Positions 9,090 through 17,363 of a stretch of DNA of 64,000 bases are shown piece after piece (positions within the stretch are counted from its first letter, which is position 1; each line of letters opens with the position of its first letter). Below the pieces are notes generated by a model that was given only the letters and a program-made list of their open reading frames with translations, was not told where the DNA came from and made no database searches. This stretch comes from Motiliproteus sp048265065 (GTDB lineage: Bacteria > Pseudomonadota > Gammaproteobacteria > Pseudomonadales > Balneatricaceae), in assembly GCA_048265065.1 (NCBI GenBank), contig JBLXCH010000006.1:1-64000 (forward strand), given 5' to 3'. A program made the position numbers and the translations under genes.

Positions 9090-9108
9090 AATAACTGTTA
9101 CTATTATC
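9090..9108 (+). promoter_or_regulatory. Possible Fur-like operator before the Ni-SOD operon
   Basis: The 19 bases AATAACTGTTACTATTATC match the Fur consensus GATAATGATTATCATTATC at 13 positions by my count. They lie within a wider dyad ATAATA-N8-TATTAT. The site is 25 bp before the ATG of the first gene in the operon, where a repressor would block transcription. It is weaker than the other Fur sites in this window and could instead serve another Fur-family regulator such as a nickel sensor. Confidence 0.4.
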
Positions 9109-9132
9109 TTTTATAAATTGTTCGGTGAAAGT

Positions 9133-9582
9133 ATGGATAAGTGGCAGGCACTAATGCGCAAAGCAAAGCAGCGCTACCAAGACAGAAACTACCAACAAGC
9201 GATCGACCTTAATCTCGAAGCTATTGTCATTGCACAAAAGTCATTTGCACAGACTTTTATTGTCGACCCTAATAAAGCTATTGCGATGGTACTTGTGAGT
9301 CACTTTAGCTTGATTGATGGTTACGAAGCGCAGGCTGATTTTTTAACAGCACGCCAATGCTTTGAATCAGCTGCTGACTTCCTACTCGCAGTTAAAGCAG
9401 ATTACCCTCTTAACGAAGCACAAAAACAGTCATTGATACAGGGCGCACAAAAGCTGAAGCACGAGTGGGCAACCTTTTATCGTAACCACAACCAAACTCT
9501 CATGGGTTCACCGCTCATACATGCACCCTCTATTGCTGACAGAATTGGTAGCCTATTTACAACACCAATGCCTTTACATTAG
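9133..9582 (+). CDS. Uncharacterised TPR-like helical protein, first gene of the Ni-SOD operon
   Basis: From ATG at 9133 this is 149 residues, with no signal peptide or membrane span. Residues 1-70 read as paired amphipathic helices (ALMRKAKQRYQDRNYQQAIDL and following), the pattern of tetratricopeptide repeats. A second helical pair follows around 72-130. A TTG five codons earlier is in frame but lacks a ribosome site. It lies 133 bp before the next operon gene, same strand. I do not recognise the family. A scaffold or assembly role for the Ni-SOD hexamer or for metal delivery is speculation. Confidence 0.7.
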   Translation: MDKWQALMRKAKQRYQDRNYQQAIDLNLEAIVIAQKSFAQTFIVDPNKAIAMVLVSHFSLIDGYEAQADFLTARQCFESAADFLLAVKADYPLNEAQKQSLIQGAQKLKHEWATFYRNHNQTLMGSPLIHAPSIADRIGSLFTTPMPLH

Positions 9583-9715
9583 CCACTATCTCTCAATAGA
9601 AAGCGCTCAATTTCATCCAACATCTAAGCAACAGAATTGCTTTATAAAACAGAAACCCAACCACCTCGTCGATCAATTACTGATCAATGACACAAACCAA
9701 TAAGGAAGGATCATT

Positions 9716-9907
9716 ATGCTAAGAACAACGTTAGCAACTTTGACAGGGTTGTTTTCAACCTTCGCCCTTGCTCATCCAGGACATGATCATGCTCACTGGT
9801 TGAGTGACCCTATCCATTTACTTTCTGTACTCGCCATTGTCGCGGTCATTACCACGGGCGCGACAGTTTACAAGAAGAAACAAGCTCAGCAGAAAAAGGA
9901 GAAATAA
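9716..9907 (+). CDS. Small histidine-rich exported membrane protein in the Ni-SOD operon
   Basis: This 63-residue protein begins with a signal-like segment ending in ALA at residue 19. Cleavage there would leave an N-terminus beginning HPGHDHAHW (His at 20, 23, 25, 27, and 34 further on). A single membrane helix (about 36-52) and a lysine/glutamine-rich cytoplasmic tail follow. The strong AAGGAAGGA ribosome site and the 2-base gap to sodN show it is translated and coupled to sodN. The His cluster suggests nickel binding or handover at the membrane. This is an inference from composition and context; no characterised homologue comes to mind. Confidence 0.75.
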   Translation: MLRTTLATLTGLFSTFALAHPGHDHAHWLSDPIHLLSVLAIVAVITTGATVYKKKQAQQKKEK

Positions 9908-9909
9908 CT

Positions 9910-10416
9910 ATGCTACATTCGATTTTAAGCGCCTATGACAACCTTGTCGGTGTACCAACTGCTTCTGCCCATTGCGACATCCCTTGCAAAATTTATGACC
10001 CGATTACCGCGCAAGTCGCTGTTCTCACGATGATTCGCATTAACGACCTTATTGCTGAGCTTGCAGAAAAAGACAGTTTATCGATTAAAGACCATGCTCA
10101 GCTGGCCCGTTTAGTGGCAGAAAAAGAAGAGCACGGCATCAGAGTCAAAGAAGACATTCGCGTTATTTGGGGCGACTATTTTAAGCAACCACAGTTTGAT
10201 CAAGTTCCACAGGTAAACGAGCTTGTTCACAGCATCATGTTACAAGCATCTAAAGCCAAGCAAGGTATTGATCGTACCGACGCGGTCACATTGCTTGAAT
10301 TAGTGAATCAATTTGCAGATGCATTTTGGTTAACCAAGGGTGTAGAAACCTACAAGGCAGCTAGCCCTTATCCACCTGCTTTGCCGGTTGTCTACCCGAA
10401 ACTAGAAGCGCTATAA
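9910..10416 (+). CDS. sodN: Nickel superoxide dismutase precursor
   Basis: This 168-residue protein has a 20-residue leader, then HCDIPCKIYDP, the nickel-hook motif. After cleavage the N-terminal His1, Cys2 and Cys6 coordinate nickel (His21, Cys22 and Cys26 of the precursor). The remaining about 140 residues form the four-helix bundle of Ni-SOD. It dismutates superoxide in the cytoplasm as a homohexamer without using iron or manganese. It is followed after 3 bases by its maturation protease, and AGGAG precedes the start. Placement beside a large iron-uptake block fits an iron-sparing defence. Confidence 0.96.
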   Translation: MLHSILSAYDNLVGVPTASAHCDIPCKIYDPITAQVAVLTMIRINDLIAELAEKDSLSIKDHAQLARLVAEKEEHGIRVKEDIRVIWGDYFKQPQFDQVPQVNELVHSIMLQASKAKQGIDRTDAVTLLELVNQFADAFWLTKGVETYKAASPYPPALPVVYPKLEAL

Positions 10417-10419
10417 AAA

Positions 10420-10707
10420 ATGCTCCGCTTGATCAAAGTTAAAGGGTCGAGCATGGCTCCTAAGCTGACCGACGGTGACTTCGTCATCGCCAGTCAGCTT
10501 TACTTCACCCTTAACGTAGGCGATCTGGTCGTCGTGGAACACCCCATTTATCAACGCATCATCAAACGTGTGGCTGCTATCGAAAATAATAATTTACAAC
10601 TGACCGGCGAGAACAACGCAAGTGTCAGCACAGCGAGCATGGGGTGGTTGGCAACAACATCAGTTAAGGGGAAGGTCTTCTACTCAGTGCGTAAACCTAA
10701 GCGATAA
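10420..10707 (+). CDS. sodX: Ni-SOD maturation protease (S26 signal-peptidase family)
   Basis: This 95-residue S26-type peptidase has the serine of the GSSMAP motif (Ser11) and the general-base lysine in RIIKRV (Lys49), spaced as in type I signal peptidases but without a membrane anchor. SodX removes the SodN leader so that the new N-terminal histidine can bind nickel. It follows sodN by 3 bases, so coupling is near certain. The next gene is convergent, 45 bp away, and I see only a short CATGG/CCATG hairpin (10739-10750) between them. Confidence 0.93.
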   Translation: MLRLIKVKGSSMAPKLTDGDFVIASQLYFTLNVGDLVVVEHPIYQRIIKRVAAIENNNLQLTGENNASVSTASMGWLATTSVKGKVFYSVRKPKR

Positions 10708-10752
10708 AGCACCGGTCATTTTTAACATCCGAATAAAACATGGGACCATGCA

Positions 10753-11523
10753 CTAACATAGGCTTGCGCCCACCATCATTACTCCGTCACTGGCTCGTTG
10801 TAGCTCTATGTTAACGCCATAAGTTGCCGCTAGCGCTTGGGAAGACAGCACGTCTTCTGTACTGCCAGCAGCCACCACTTCTCCATCGTTCATTAACACA
10901 AGATGATCAGCAAAACGCGCTGCTAGGTTTAAATCATGCATTGCAATAACGGTGGTAACATCCCGTTCATCAGTGATCTCAGACAGGGTATGCATTACTT
11001 CAAGCTGACGACGCAAGTCCAACGCACTGGTTGGCTCATCCAACAAAAACAACTTTGCTGGACGCACCATCGACTGACATAGAGCTACCACTTGCTGCTG
11101 CCCTCCAGAGAGCTCGCCAATGTAACAATCCGCTAAGTGACTAATAGCAAATCGCTCCAAAAGGTTCGAAACGACATCAATATCCTGATCTGTCACTTGC
11201 CAATCATTTAAGTGTTTGCAAGCTAATAGGACAACTTCAAAAACGGTCAGAGCCGCCTGACTCGCATAGCTTTGCGGCATGTAACAGATATGCCTAATGC
11301 GAGAGGCATGTTCCATTAATTGCATCTGCTCATCGCCCAAAAACACCTGTCCCGTTTGAGGCGTCAACAAGCCAGAAATACAGCGGAATAAGGTAGATTT
11401 TCCCGCTGCATTAGGGCCAAGTAATGCGGTTAATTTACCACTGGGAATATCGCCTGTGTGTACCGAGCGCAGGACCGACTTGCTTGGGTAGGAAAATGAC
11501 AACCCTGTGACGTTGAGCTTCAT
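10753..11523 (-). CDS. Iron-complex ABC transporter ATPase, module A
   Basis: From ATG at 11523 this is 256 residues: Walker A GPNAAGKST, signature LSGGQQQVVAL, Walker B LFLLDEPTSALD and the H-loop IAMHDLNLAARFADH, the FepC/FhuC/BtuD type. It powers import through the module A permease. The ATG overlaps the permease stop in an ATGA junction; a TTG two codons earlier is less likely. It is the last gene of the module A operon. Its closest relative in this window by eye is the module B ATPase at 34104-34874, with the same length and motifs. Confidence 0.92.
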   Translation of the reverse strand: MKLNVTGLSFSYPSKSVLRSVHTGDIPSGKLTALLGPNAAGKSTLFRCISGLLTPQTGQVFLGDEQMQLMEHASRIRHICYMPQSYASQAALTVFEVVLLACKHLNDWQVTDQDIDVVSNLLERFAISHLADCYIGELSGGQQQVVALCQSMVRPAKLFLLDEPTSALDLRRQLEVMHTLSEITDERDVTTVIAMHDLNLAARFADHLVLMNDGEVVAAGSTEDVLSSQALAATYGVNIELQRASDGVMMVGASLC

Positions 11524-12641
11524 GACCAATTTCTCCGCCTAACCGACAGAATCAAGCTGACAAAGAAAGGAATCCCGATCAACGAAGTGATGATACCTAT
11601 CGGATAAATAACTCCTGGTGTGACGGTTTTACTAATCAGCGAGGTTAATGACATCATCAAGGCGCCACACAACATCGCCACCGGCAAAAAGAATCGCTGA
11701 TCTTCACCCACAAGCATTCGCGCAATATGCGGACCCACCAAGCCAACAAATCCGATAGTACCAACAAACGACACGGCCGTGGCCGCCAGTAGCGATACCG
11801 CCACCAGCACTTGGATGCGAAGGCGCTGTGCATTAATCCCTAATGCAATGGCTCGATCATCACCTAGTCTTAATGCCGTTAGCGACCAGCTTTTTGCCAT
11901 GAAGAAAGGAATGACAACGGCGATCACAAGCAAACATATGCCAACTTTTTCCCAGTTTGATCGGGACAACGAGCCCATCATCCAAAATACAATTTGCACC
12001 AACTGAACATCATTAGCCGCGTATTGTAAGAGACCTAGCAGCGCGTTAAAGGTAAACAATAGAGCAATACCGATCAGCACCATTGTCTCGCTTGATGCAC
12101 CTCGAAAGCGGGTCAGCATAAACAGCAACCAAGCCGTTAATAGCGAGAATAAAAAAGCACTCGCGGTAATTAACAGGCTGCCGCCAAATACCAACCATTG
12201 CTCGCCTAACACAATCGCGAGCGCTGCACCGAAGGCCGCCGCCGACGAAATCCCTAGAGTAAAGGGATCGGCCAGTGGGTTGTTCAGTATTGTTTGCATC
12301 TCAGCGCCTGCTGCCGCCAACATGGCGCCAACAACAATAGCCATGAGCGCGATAGGCAAACGTAGATCCCAAATAATGATGGAAAGCTGCTTACCTTCTG
12401 ACTCAGGGTCAAGCAACACATTCACTATCTGCGCAAGCGAATAATTGCCAGGACCGATAGCAACATCCAACACTAGACTAACCATTAACGCGACGACGAA
12501 CAGCGTCAGCACGATTAGCCGAGAACGACTGCGTTTACGGTATTTGAACTTAGTCGCGTCAATAGTGCTGCTCGTAGTTTTTTGAACACTGTTTATCGCA
12601 TTACCTGTCACTTTATCAATAACGCCGGGGGCTTTACTCAC
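11520..12641 (-). CDS. FecCD-family permease, module A
   Basis: This is about 373 residues from GTG at 12641, which overlaps the DUF2218 stop as GTGA. The N-terminal 45 residues are polar and basic. About ten hydrophobic helices of the BtuC/FecCD fold follow, with the family stretches RLPIALMAIVVGAMLAAAG and GFVGLVGPHIARMLVG. It moves an iron complex across the inner membrane. A TTG at 12659 would add six residues. The module B permease shares long near-identical stretches, which supports duplication of the whole transporter. Confidence 0.9.
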   Translation of the reverse strand: MSKAPGVIDKVTGNAINSVQKTTSSTIDATKFKYRKRSRSRLIVLTLFVVALMVSLVLDVAIGPGNYSLAQIVNVLLDPESEGKQLSIIIWDLRLPIALMAIVVGAMLAAAGAEMQTILNNPLADPFTLGISSAAAFGAALAIVLGEQWLVFGGSLLITASAFLFSLLTAWLLFMLTRFRGASSETMVLIGIALLFTFNALLGLLQYAANDVQLVQIVFWMMGSLSRSNWEKVGICLLVIAVVIPFFMAKSWSLTALRLGDDRAIALGINAQRLRIQVLVAVSLLAATAVSFVGTIGFVGLVGPHIARMLVGEDQRFFLPVAMLCGALMMSLTSLISKTVTPGVIYPIGIITSLIGIPFFVSLILSVRRRNWS

Positions 12642-12928
12642 TGCGCGTCCGTTTCCCAAATGGCTTCAGAATTTTTTAATTCGCCATACCGTAAAGCATG
12701 ACTTTCGATCACATTCTTAGCTTTTTCCAGACCCTCTTCAGTTTCCGCTTTAACAGTAAAAAGCATGGTTTCACCAACCACAGACATGTAACAGTCACCC
12801 ATTGGAAAGGCTACCGTGGCAGCATCCTCTTCTCGAGCAACCTCGACTTTGCGACCAAAATGCTTACATAGAGAATCGAAATAAGCGTGACTCTTAACCG
12901 CTTTCAATTGAAGTTTTGCAGACAACAT
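12638..12928 (-). CDS. DUF2218 protein, module A
   Basis: This 96-residue soluble cytoplasmic protein has no signal peptide. The fold looks like alternating strands and helices. A conserved LCKHFGRKV (Cys21, His23) is shared with the DUF2218 protein of module B. The gene sits inside the operon between binding protein (2-base gap) and permease (4-base overlap), so it is made in step with the transporter. DUF2218 proteins recur in iron and siderophore loci and their function is unknown. The conserved Cys-Lys-His suggests a heme or metal ligand. This is inference. Confidence 0.85.
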   Translation of the reverse strand: MLSAKLQLKAVKSHAYFDSLCKHFGRKVEVAREEDAATVAFPMGDCYMSVVGETMLFTVKAETEEGLEKAKNVIESHALRYGELKNSEAIWETDAQ

Positions 12929-12930
12929 AG

Positions 12931-14052
12931 TTAATTACTCACAGATACAGCATACTCACCTGACAAATCCACCTCACCAAAGCCAGACAACAGCTGGTTT
13001 AACGTTTCTTCAGGTTGTAAATCGTTGAATATTTCAGGGTGTAGCCATTGGGCTATCTTTTGTAGGGCGTACACATTTAATGGCGAATTATAAAAATGGT
13101 GCCACAGACCATAGGCTCGGCCTTCGACCACCGCAGGTAAGCCTTCTATACCTTCGCGTTTTAACACAGCTTTAAGCGATGCTTTCGCTTGGGCTTTATC
13201 CGTACCAGCACCTAAAACAACACGTTTGAACTCAATAGATTCATCCTGCTTAGGTGCACCTATTGCAGTACCAATATAAACCTCCGGTGCGGTTGCCATC
13301 ACATGCTCTAAACTCAGCTCACCCACTGAACCTGGCAACAACCCTTTGGCGACATTGCAACCTCCGGCGGCATCAATCAAATCAGCAAACATGCCTTTGG
13401 CAATAGTGATGCAGCAGGGCGAATCGGTGTCTACTCGCACTTCTAATAACACGGTAGGGCAGTGTTTAGGGGATACTTCCTTTAGCCGCTCAGTGACCTT
13501 AGCCACTTCTTTTTCATAAAAATCAGTGAACGTTCTAGCTTGCTCATCTAAACCTAAAACCTTGCCAACGATTTCGACACTTTTCGCCGTATTAGCCAAT
13601 GGATCTTGACGAAAGTCGATAAAGACAACAGGGATACCTGCCTCTTCTAATCGATCGACGATATGACGTGAACGTGCACCCGGTCCGTGGCCTTGTAGAC
13701 CAAAGATAGCAACATCCGGATCAGCAATAATCGCCTGTTCAACACTCACCGATTGCTCGGACGTTTGGCCAAATGTCGTGACCTCATCTATTTCAGGAAA
13801 AGCTCTTTGATAATGTGCATAACCCGCAGGATCAAAGCGCCGAAACTCATCCATCATTGCCGCCACACGGGTTAATGGTTTTTCCACCCCCAGCACACCC
13901 AAAACAGCCAAAAAGCGCCCTTCACCCAGTAACACTTTTTCGGCCGGCTGCTGTAAAACCACTTCTCGACCAGCCACATCAACAAATCGAACTTGCGCGT
14001 GAACTGTTAAGGAAAAAAAACAGATAAAAACTGTAAAGAAAACCTTAGTCAT
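12931..14052 (-). CDS. Periplasmic iron-complex binding protein with vicinal cysteines, module A
   Basis: This 373-residue protein has a signal peptide cleaved near VHA-Q (residue 19) and the FecB/BtuF-like two-lobe binding domain starting at VDVAGREVVL. Two features mark an unusual subfamily: a vicinal Cys213-Cys214 (SPCCITIAKG) and WHHFYNSPLN at 317-326. Both are kept in the module B protein (Cys229-Cys230, WHHFYNSPLN). It would bind the imported complex and deliver it to the FecCD permease. The ligand is unknown. The Cys and His pairs hint at heme or a metal chelate, without proof. Confidence 0.85.
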   Translation of the reverse strand: MTKVFFTVFICFFSLTVHAQVRFVDVAGREVVLQQPAEKVLLGEGRFLAVLGVLGVEKPLTRVAAMMDEFRRFDPAGYAHYQRAFPEIDEVTTFGQTSEQSVSVEQAIIADPDVAIFGLQGHGPGARSRHIVDRLEEAGIPVVFIDFRQDPLANTAKSVEIVGKVLGLDEQARTFTDFYEKEVAKVTERLKEVSPKHCPTVLLEVRVDTDSPCCITIAKGMFADLIDAAGGCNVAKGLLPGSVGELSLEHVMATAPEVYIGTAIGAPKQDESIEFKRVVLGAGTDKAQAKASLKAVLKREGIEGLPAVVEGRAYGLWHHFYNSPLNVYALQKIAQWLHPEIFNDLQPEETLNQLLSGFGEVDLSGEYAVSVSN

Positions 14053-14145
14053 AATGTAGCCCGCGTTTGATGATTAACTCTCATAGCTAATTTCCATTGC
14101 CTTTGTTTATTGCTACCTAATGTCTTACCCCTCAACGAAAAGAAA

Positions 14146-14164
14146 CCCGCTAATCAATAACGGG
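14146..14164 (-). terminator. Weak hairpin with T-rich tail after the module A receptor gene
   Basis: On the minus strand CCCG pairs with CGGG across an 11-base loop, followed by TTTCTTTTC. It lies in the 143-bp gap between the receptor stop and the binding-protein start. A leaky terminator here would give more receptor than transporter, a common ratio in TonB-dependent systems. The stem is only 4-5 bp, so the call is tentative. Confidence 0.3.
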
Positions 14165-14195
14165 CCTCTAAAGGGGAAATGTAAAACAAGTATTG

Positions 14196-16271
14196 CTAGA
14201 ATTGATAACTCGCATACAGGTTCAATTCGCGCCCAGGTTCAGGCAAGCCATAAGGGTCCGTTCCGCTGTCTCTACTGAAATAAGTCCCCTGATCATAAAA
14301 GAACTTATCGAACACATTGTTCACAGCAAAGCCGACAGACAGGTCGTCATTCGGTTTCCATTCAGCAAAGAAATCGTGCACCGCGTAACCGGCTTTTTCA
14401 CCCTGACCGTCTTGTACATCAGTTAACCTTTCAACAAAGCGAGCATCCCACCCAAGCATCACGCTGTCTGAGAAATCGTATTCAAAACCGAGCACCCACG
14501 TCCGTCCATAAGACGTACCTAACCCCATGTCACCACTGGACAAAGGTTCACCATTCAGTTCAGGTTTGCTATGAGACACACCGGCGTTAACAATCAATTC
14601 GTCAAAGTAATAAGCAACACGAAGTGCATAACCGGTGACTTCGACATCATCTAAATAGCTGTAACGGTTCCATGAACTATCAATCGTTTGAGCATTTTTG
14701 ATCTTTTGACGATATAGCTCACCACTCGCCGCGAAATCACCCGCGTCATATTTAAACGCCAACTCAAGGTTGTCGGACTCTTCTGCTTTAAGCTCGCCCG
14801 CCGCAAAATCACCAACCATGGTATCAGCGCCGGTATAGCTAGAAAGGAAACTACCGCCAGATCGACCATCTTCTAAGTAGAACACCTCTGGACTACTGAC
14901 CCCTTTAAACGCTTTGGCATAGCCCACACTTAATTCAAGTCCATCTGTCACTTCAACGCTTAAGGTCGCATTTGGACTAATTTTGCTATCGGCAATGTTT
15001 GTTCCACCATTGTCCGTGTAGTCGTAGTCGTCATACCGAGCACCAGTGCTTAACCGCACAGCATCAGACAACGCGACATCGGCTTGCAAGAACAGAGCGA
15101 AGACATCGGTTTCTTCATGATTAAATGGATTCAGCGGATTAATGAGATACGCATTATCTTCTCTATACTCAACGCCATATTCGAAAGAATGGTCATCAAC
15201 TACAGAGGTGTTTCTTAGGTCAAAGCCAATACTTTCAACACCACCACCATGCCATTCTCCGTTGTATACATCCACAAACGTGGGAAACGGGTCCGCCCAT
15301 CGATCGCCACGCTTTTCTATTGAGCTATCGTTGTAATAAACCGTTGTTGACAGGTCGATCCAATCATTCTGCGGATTGTACTTATAATTTCCGATCCAAG
15401 ATTCTCGGTCTGTTTTCTGATCAACCGCTGCATTTTCATACGCAGGATGAAAAAGCGCGCCCATATTCGGTCTGGAATAACGCACGCCTTCATCCAAATA
15501 ATCTTCATAGCTCATTGAAAAATAATGATCTTCAGCAAAATCACCACTGAGCTTCAACCGGATATCCTGCTGAAACTGCTCAGTCTCATCCACTCGGTCT
15601 CCGCGGCCATCTTTATAATCTTCCTGAGATTCGTTTTCAGTAAAACTTGCGAGTAGACCAACATCATCATTCAACAATTGATAAGCGCTAATGTGTTTCT
15701 TCCAGCCTTGGTTATTCCCATTGACACTGCTCTTCACTAAAACGCCGCCGGTTTCGTCACCACGCAACATGTCTTTTGCGTCTTTTAGATTAAAGTGAAT
15801 AGCACCACCTAACGCACCGGCACCATCGGCCGCATTACCCGCACCAGGCTTGATAACAATATCCTTAATTAACTCAGGCTCTATACTGACTCGGCCTTGA
15901 TGGTGATAAAGATAACCGGCCTGTGTCGCCCCATCGATAGTCACATTTAACAGCGTATCTTCTAAACCACGAACGTAAATCTTCTGCGCTATAGGAGCGC
16001 CACCACCAACAGTAATCGACGGGTCAAAACGGAAAAGATCCTCTAAGTCGGATGCCTGCCTTGCCTCAATCATGTCAGCCGTTAGGGCGACGTTATATCC
16101 CTCGCTTCCCTCACCGAGCACCCGAATGGTGTTTAGTTCGAGGACATCCTTATCCTCTTCAGCCACAGCGCTCCCAGCTGAAGCTAATGCAATGATCGTT
16201 AGTGACAATAGCGTCCGTTTACACGGTGATGCTGGAGCACCTTGTGTTAAAGATTTACGTTGGTTTTGCAT
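14196..16271 (-). CDS. TonB-dependent outer membrane receptor, module A
   Basis: From ATG at 16271 (AGGT seven bases upstream) this is 691 residues. It has a signal peptide ending near AVAEE, a TonB-box-like stretch LNTIRVLG, the plug domain with YVRGLEDTLLNVTIDGA, and a 22-strand barrel ending in an aromatic residue (YASYQF). The plug contains HHQGRVSIEPELIK, matched by HHAGRVAIDPDLLK in the module B receptor. It imports an iron chelate or heme using TonB energy. The heme-receptor FRAP/NPNL box is not obvious, so the ligand is left open. A Fur box lies 57 bp upstream. Confidence 0.92.
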   Translation of the reverse strand: MQNQRKSLTQGAPASPCKRTLLSLTIIALASAGSAVAEEDKDVLELNTIRVLGEGSEGYNVALTADMIEARQASDLEDLFRFDPSITVGGGAPIAQKIYVRGLEDTLLNVTIDGATQAGYLYHHQGRVSIEPELIKDIVIKPGAGNAADGAGALGGAIHFNLKDAKDMLRGDETGGVLVKSSVNGNNQGWKKHISAYQLLNDDVGLLASFTENESQEDYKDGRGDRVDETEQFQQDIRLKLSGDFAEDHYFSMSYEDYLDEGVRYSRPNMGALFHPAYENAAVDQKTDRESWIGNYKYNPQNDWIDLSTTVYYNDSSIEKRGDRWADPFPTFVDVYNGEWHGGGVESIGFDLRNTSVVDDHSFEYGVEYREDNAYLINPLNPFNHEETDVFALFLQADVALSDAVRLSTGARYDDYDYTDNGGTNIADSKISPNATLSVEVTDGLELSVGYAKAFKGVSSPEVFYLEDGRSGGSFLSSYTGADTMVGDFAAGELKAEESDNLELAFKYDAGDFAASGELYRQKIKNAQTIDSSWNRYSYLDDVEVTGYALRVAYYFDELIVNAGVSHSKPELNGEPLSSGDMGLGTSYGRTWVLGFEYDFSDSVMLGWDARFVERLTDVQDGQGEKAGYAVHDFFAEWKPNDDLSVGFAVNNVFDKFFYDQGTYFSRDSGTDPYGLPEPGRELNLYASYQF

Positions 16272-16327
16272 CGAATACACCTGTGGCCATTAAAGCCAAA
16301 TTGGAAATATTATGACATTTCCATTAT

Positions 16328-16346
16328 GATAATGATTCTCATAATT
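16328..16346. promoter_or_regulatory. Fur box between module A receptor and AraC regulator
   Basis: GATAATGATTCTCATAATT matches the 19-bp Fur consensus at 16 positions. It lies in the 150-bp divergent region, 57 bp before the receptor start and 76 bp before the AraC-type gene, so one site may control both directions. Iron-loaded Fur would shut the module off. Confidence 0.85.
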
Positions 16347-16421
16347 ATTTGCTTTTGAATAAACGTTGAATACTTTTGCGAAACAACCAAATCCCATTGT
16401 CATGGTCGGAGTCAGCGCAAC

Positions 16422-17363
16422 ATGAACGCATTAAGCAAAGCCACTGATCCCAATAACCCACAAGACAACCATCAAGTTATCGATATCACCAAGCATATTG
16501 AGGGCCACTGCACCTTTAACGAAATGGACTTAGAACTTCGTGTACATGCGAATGACACCGTTGAAAGAATGTCTGCCCAAGCTAGCTTCACAGTAGAACC
16601 CAAGTTCACCATCACCTTAATTCTTGAGGGAGATTTAGAAGCTGCGATTGATGGCCACTCGGTAGTGATGAGCGCAAGAAACGGCCCGACCGGTTATTTA
16701 TGGTTAAACACAAATGAAGCAAAGTTTGACCGCATGATCCGCTCTGGCCAAAAAGTTCGTAAGGTCACGCTCAGCCTGCCTCTGGATAAATGCCTCAAGA
16801 TCTTTGATATGGCCGTGCTTTATCAAGCACTGGGCTTATCAAAGGACTCAAAACAATTTGCTATTTTAAACTGGCAGCCTACCGCTCAAACCCTGCGATA
16901 TGCCGAAGAAATTTTTCTGCTTCAGCAAGATGAATACGGCTTAAAACGCTTAGAAAGCTACATCGCTGCGCTGTCTTTGCTGCAACAAGCTTTTAGCTAT
17001 TGCACATCCAACAGCAACCAAACACCGCAACTGCACGTTAATACTCGTGACGCTGGACGTGCCAGGCAGGCAAGGGCTTTTGTGCTCGATCATATCGATG
17101 AGAACCTCAGTATCGACATTGTCGCTAAGAACACCGGGATGAGCGTGAGTACCTTACAGCGTATTTTTAAAGCAACATTCGGTTGCACAGTGATGGAGTT
17201 TGTCCGTATTCGAAAGTTAGAGCTTGCTCGCCTCGCTTTATTAGATAACGGCATTTCTGTCGGTGAGGCAGCCTTCCAAGCTGGGTATTCAAATACTGCG
17301 AATTTTTCTACGGCGTTTCAACGAGAGTTTGGTTACCCGCCTTCAAGCTGCATCCAGCGCTGA
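16422..17363 (+). CDS. AraC-family regulator, PchR-like, of module A
   Basis: This 313-residue protein has a C-terminal AraC DNA-binding domain (about 213-311) with two helix-turn-helices: IDIVAKNTGMSVSTLQRIFK and VGEAAFQAGYSNTANFSTAF. The N-terminal 200 residues lack the cupin of AraC itself and resemble the ligand-sensing region of PchR-type regulators, which activate siderophore receptor genes when the ferric chelate is present. It is divergent from the module A receptor across a Fur box, the usual layout for such activators. GGAG precedes the start. The effector is unknown. Confidence 0.88.
   Translation: MNALSKATDPNNPQDNHQVIDITKHIEGHCTFNEMDLELRVHANDTVERMSAQASFTVEPKFTITLILEGDLEAAIDGHSVVMSARNGPTGYLWLNTNEAKFDRMIRSGQKVRKVTLSLPLDKCLKIFDMAVLYQALGLSKDSKQFAILNWQPTAQTLRYAEEIFLLQQDEYGLKRLESYIAALSLLQQAFSYCTSNSNQTPQLHVNTRDAGRARQARAFVLDHIDENLSIDIVAKNTGMSVSTLQRIFKATFGCTVMEFVRIRKLELARLALLDNGISVGEAAFQAGYSNTANFSTAFQREFGYPPSSCIQR

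Noticed and set aside
9521..9703. 60-residue frame overlapping the TPR-like gene end before the small His-rich gene
   Set aside because: It overlaps an accepted gene, lacks a ribosome site and has no motif; the 133-bp gap looks like leader sequence.
14196..16271. Calling the module A and B receptors heme receptors
   Set aside because: Only module B has a partial FRAP/NPNL-like segment and neither locus has a heme oxygenase or HmuS-type gene, so the ligand is left open.
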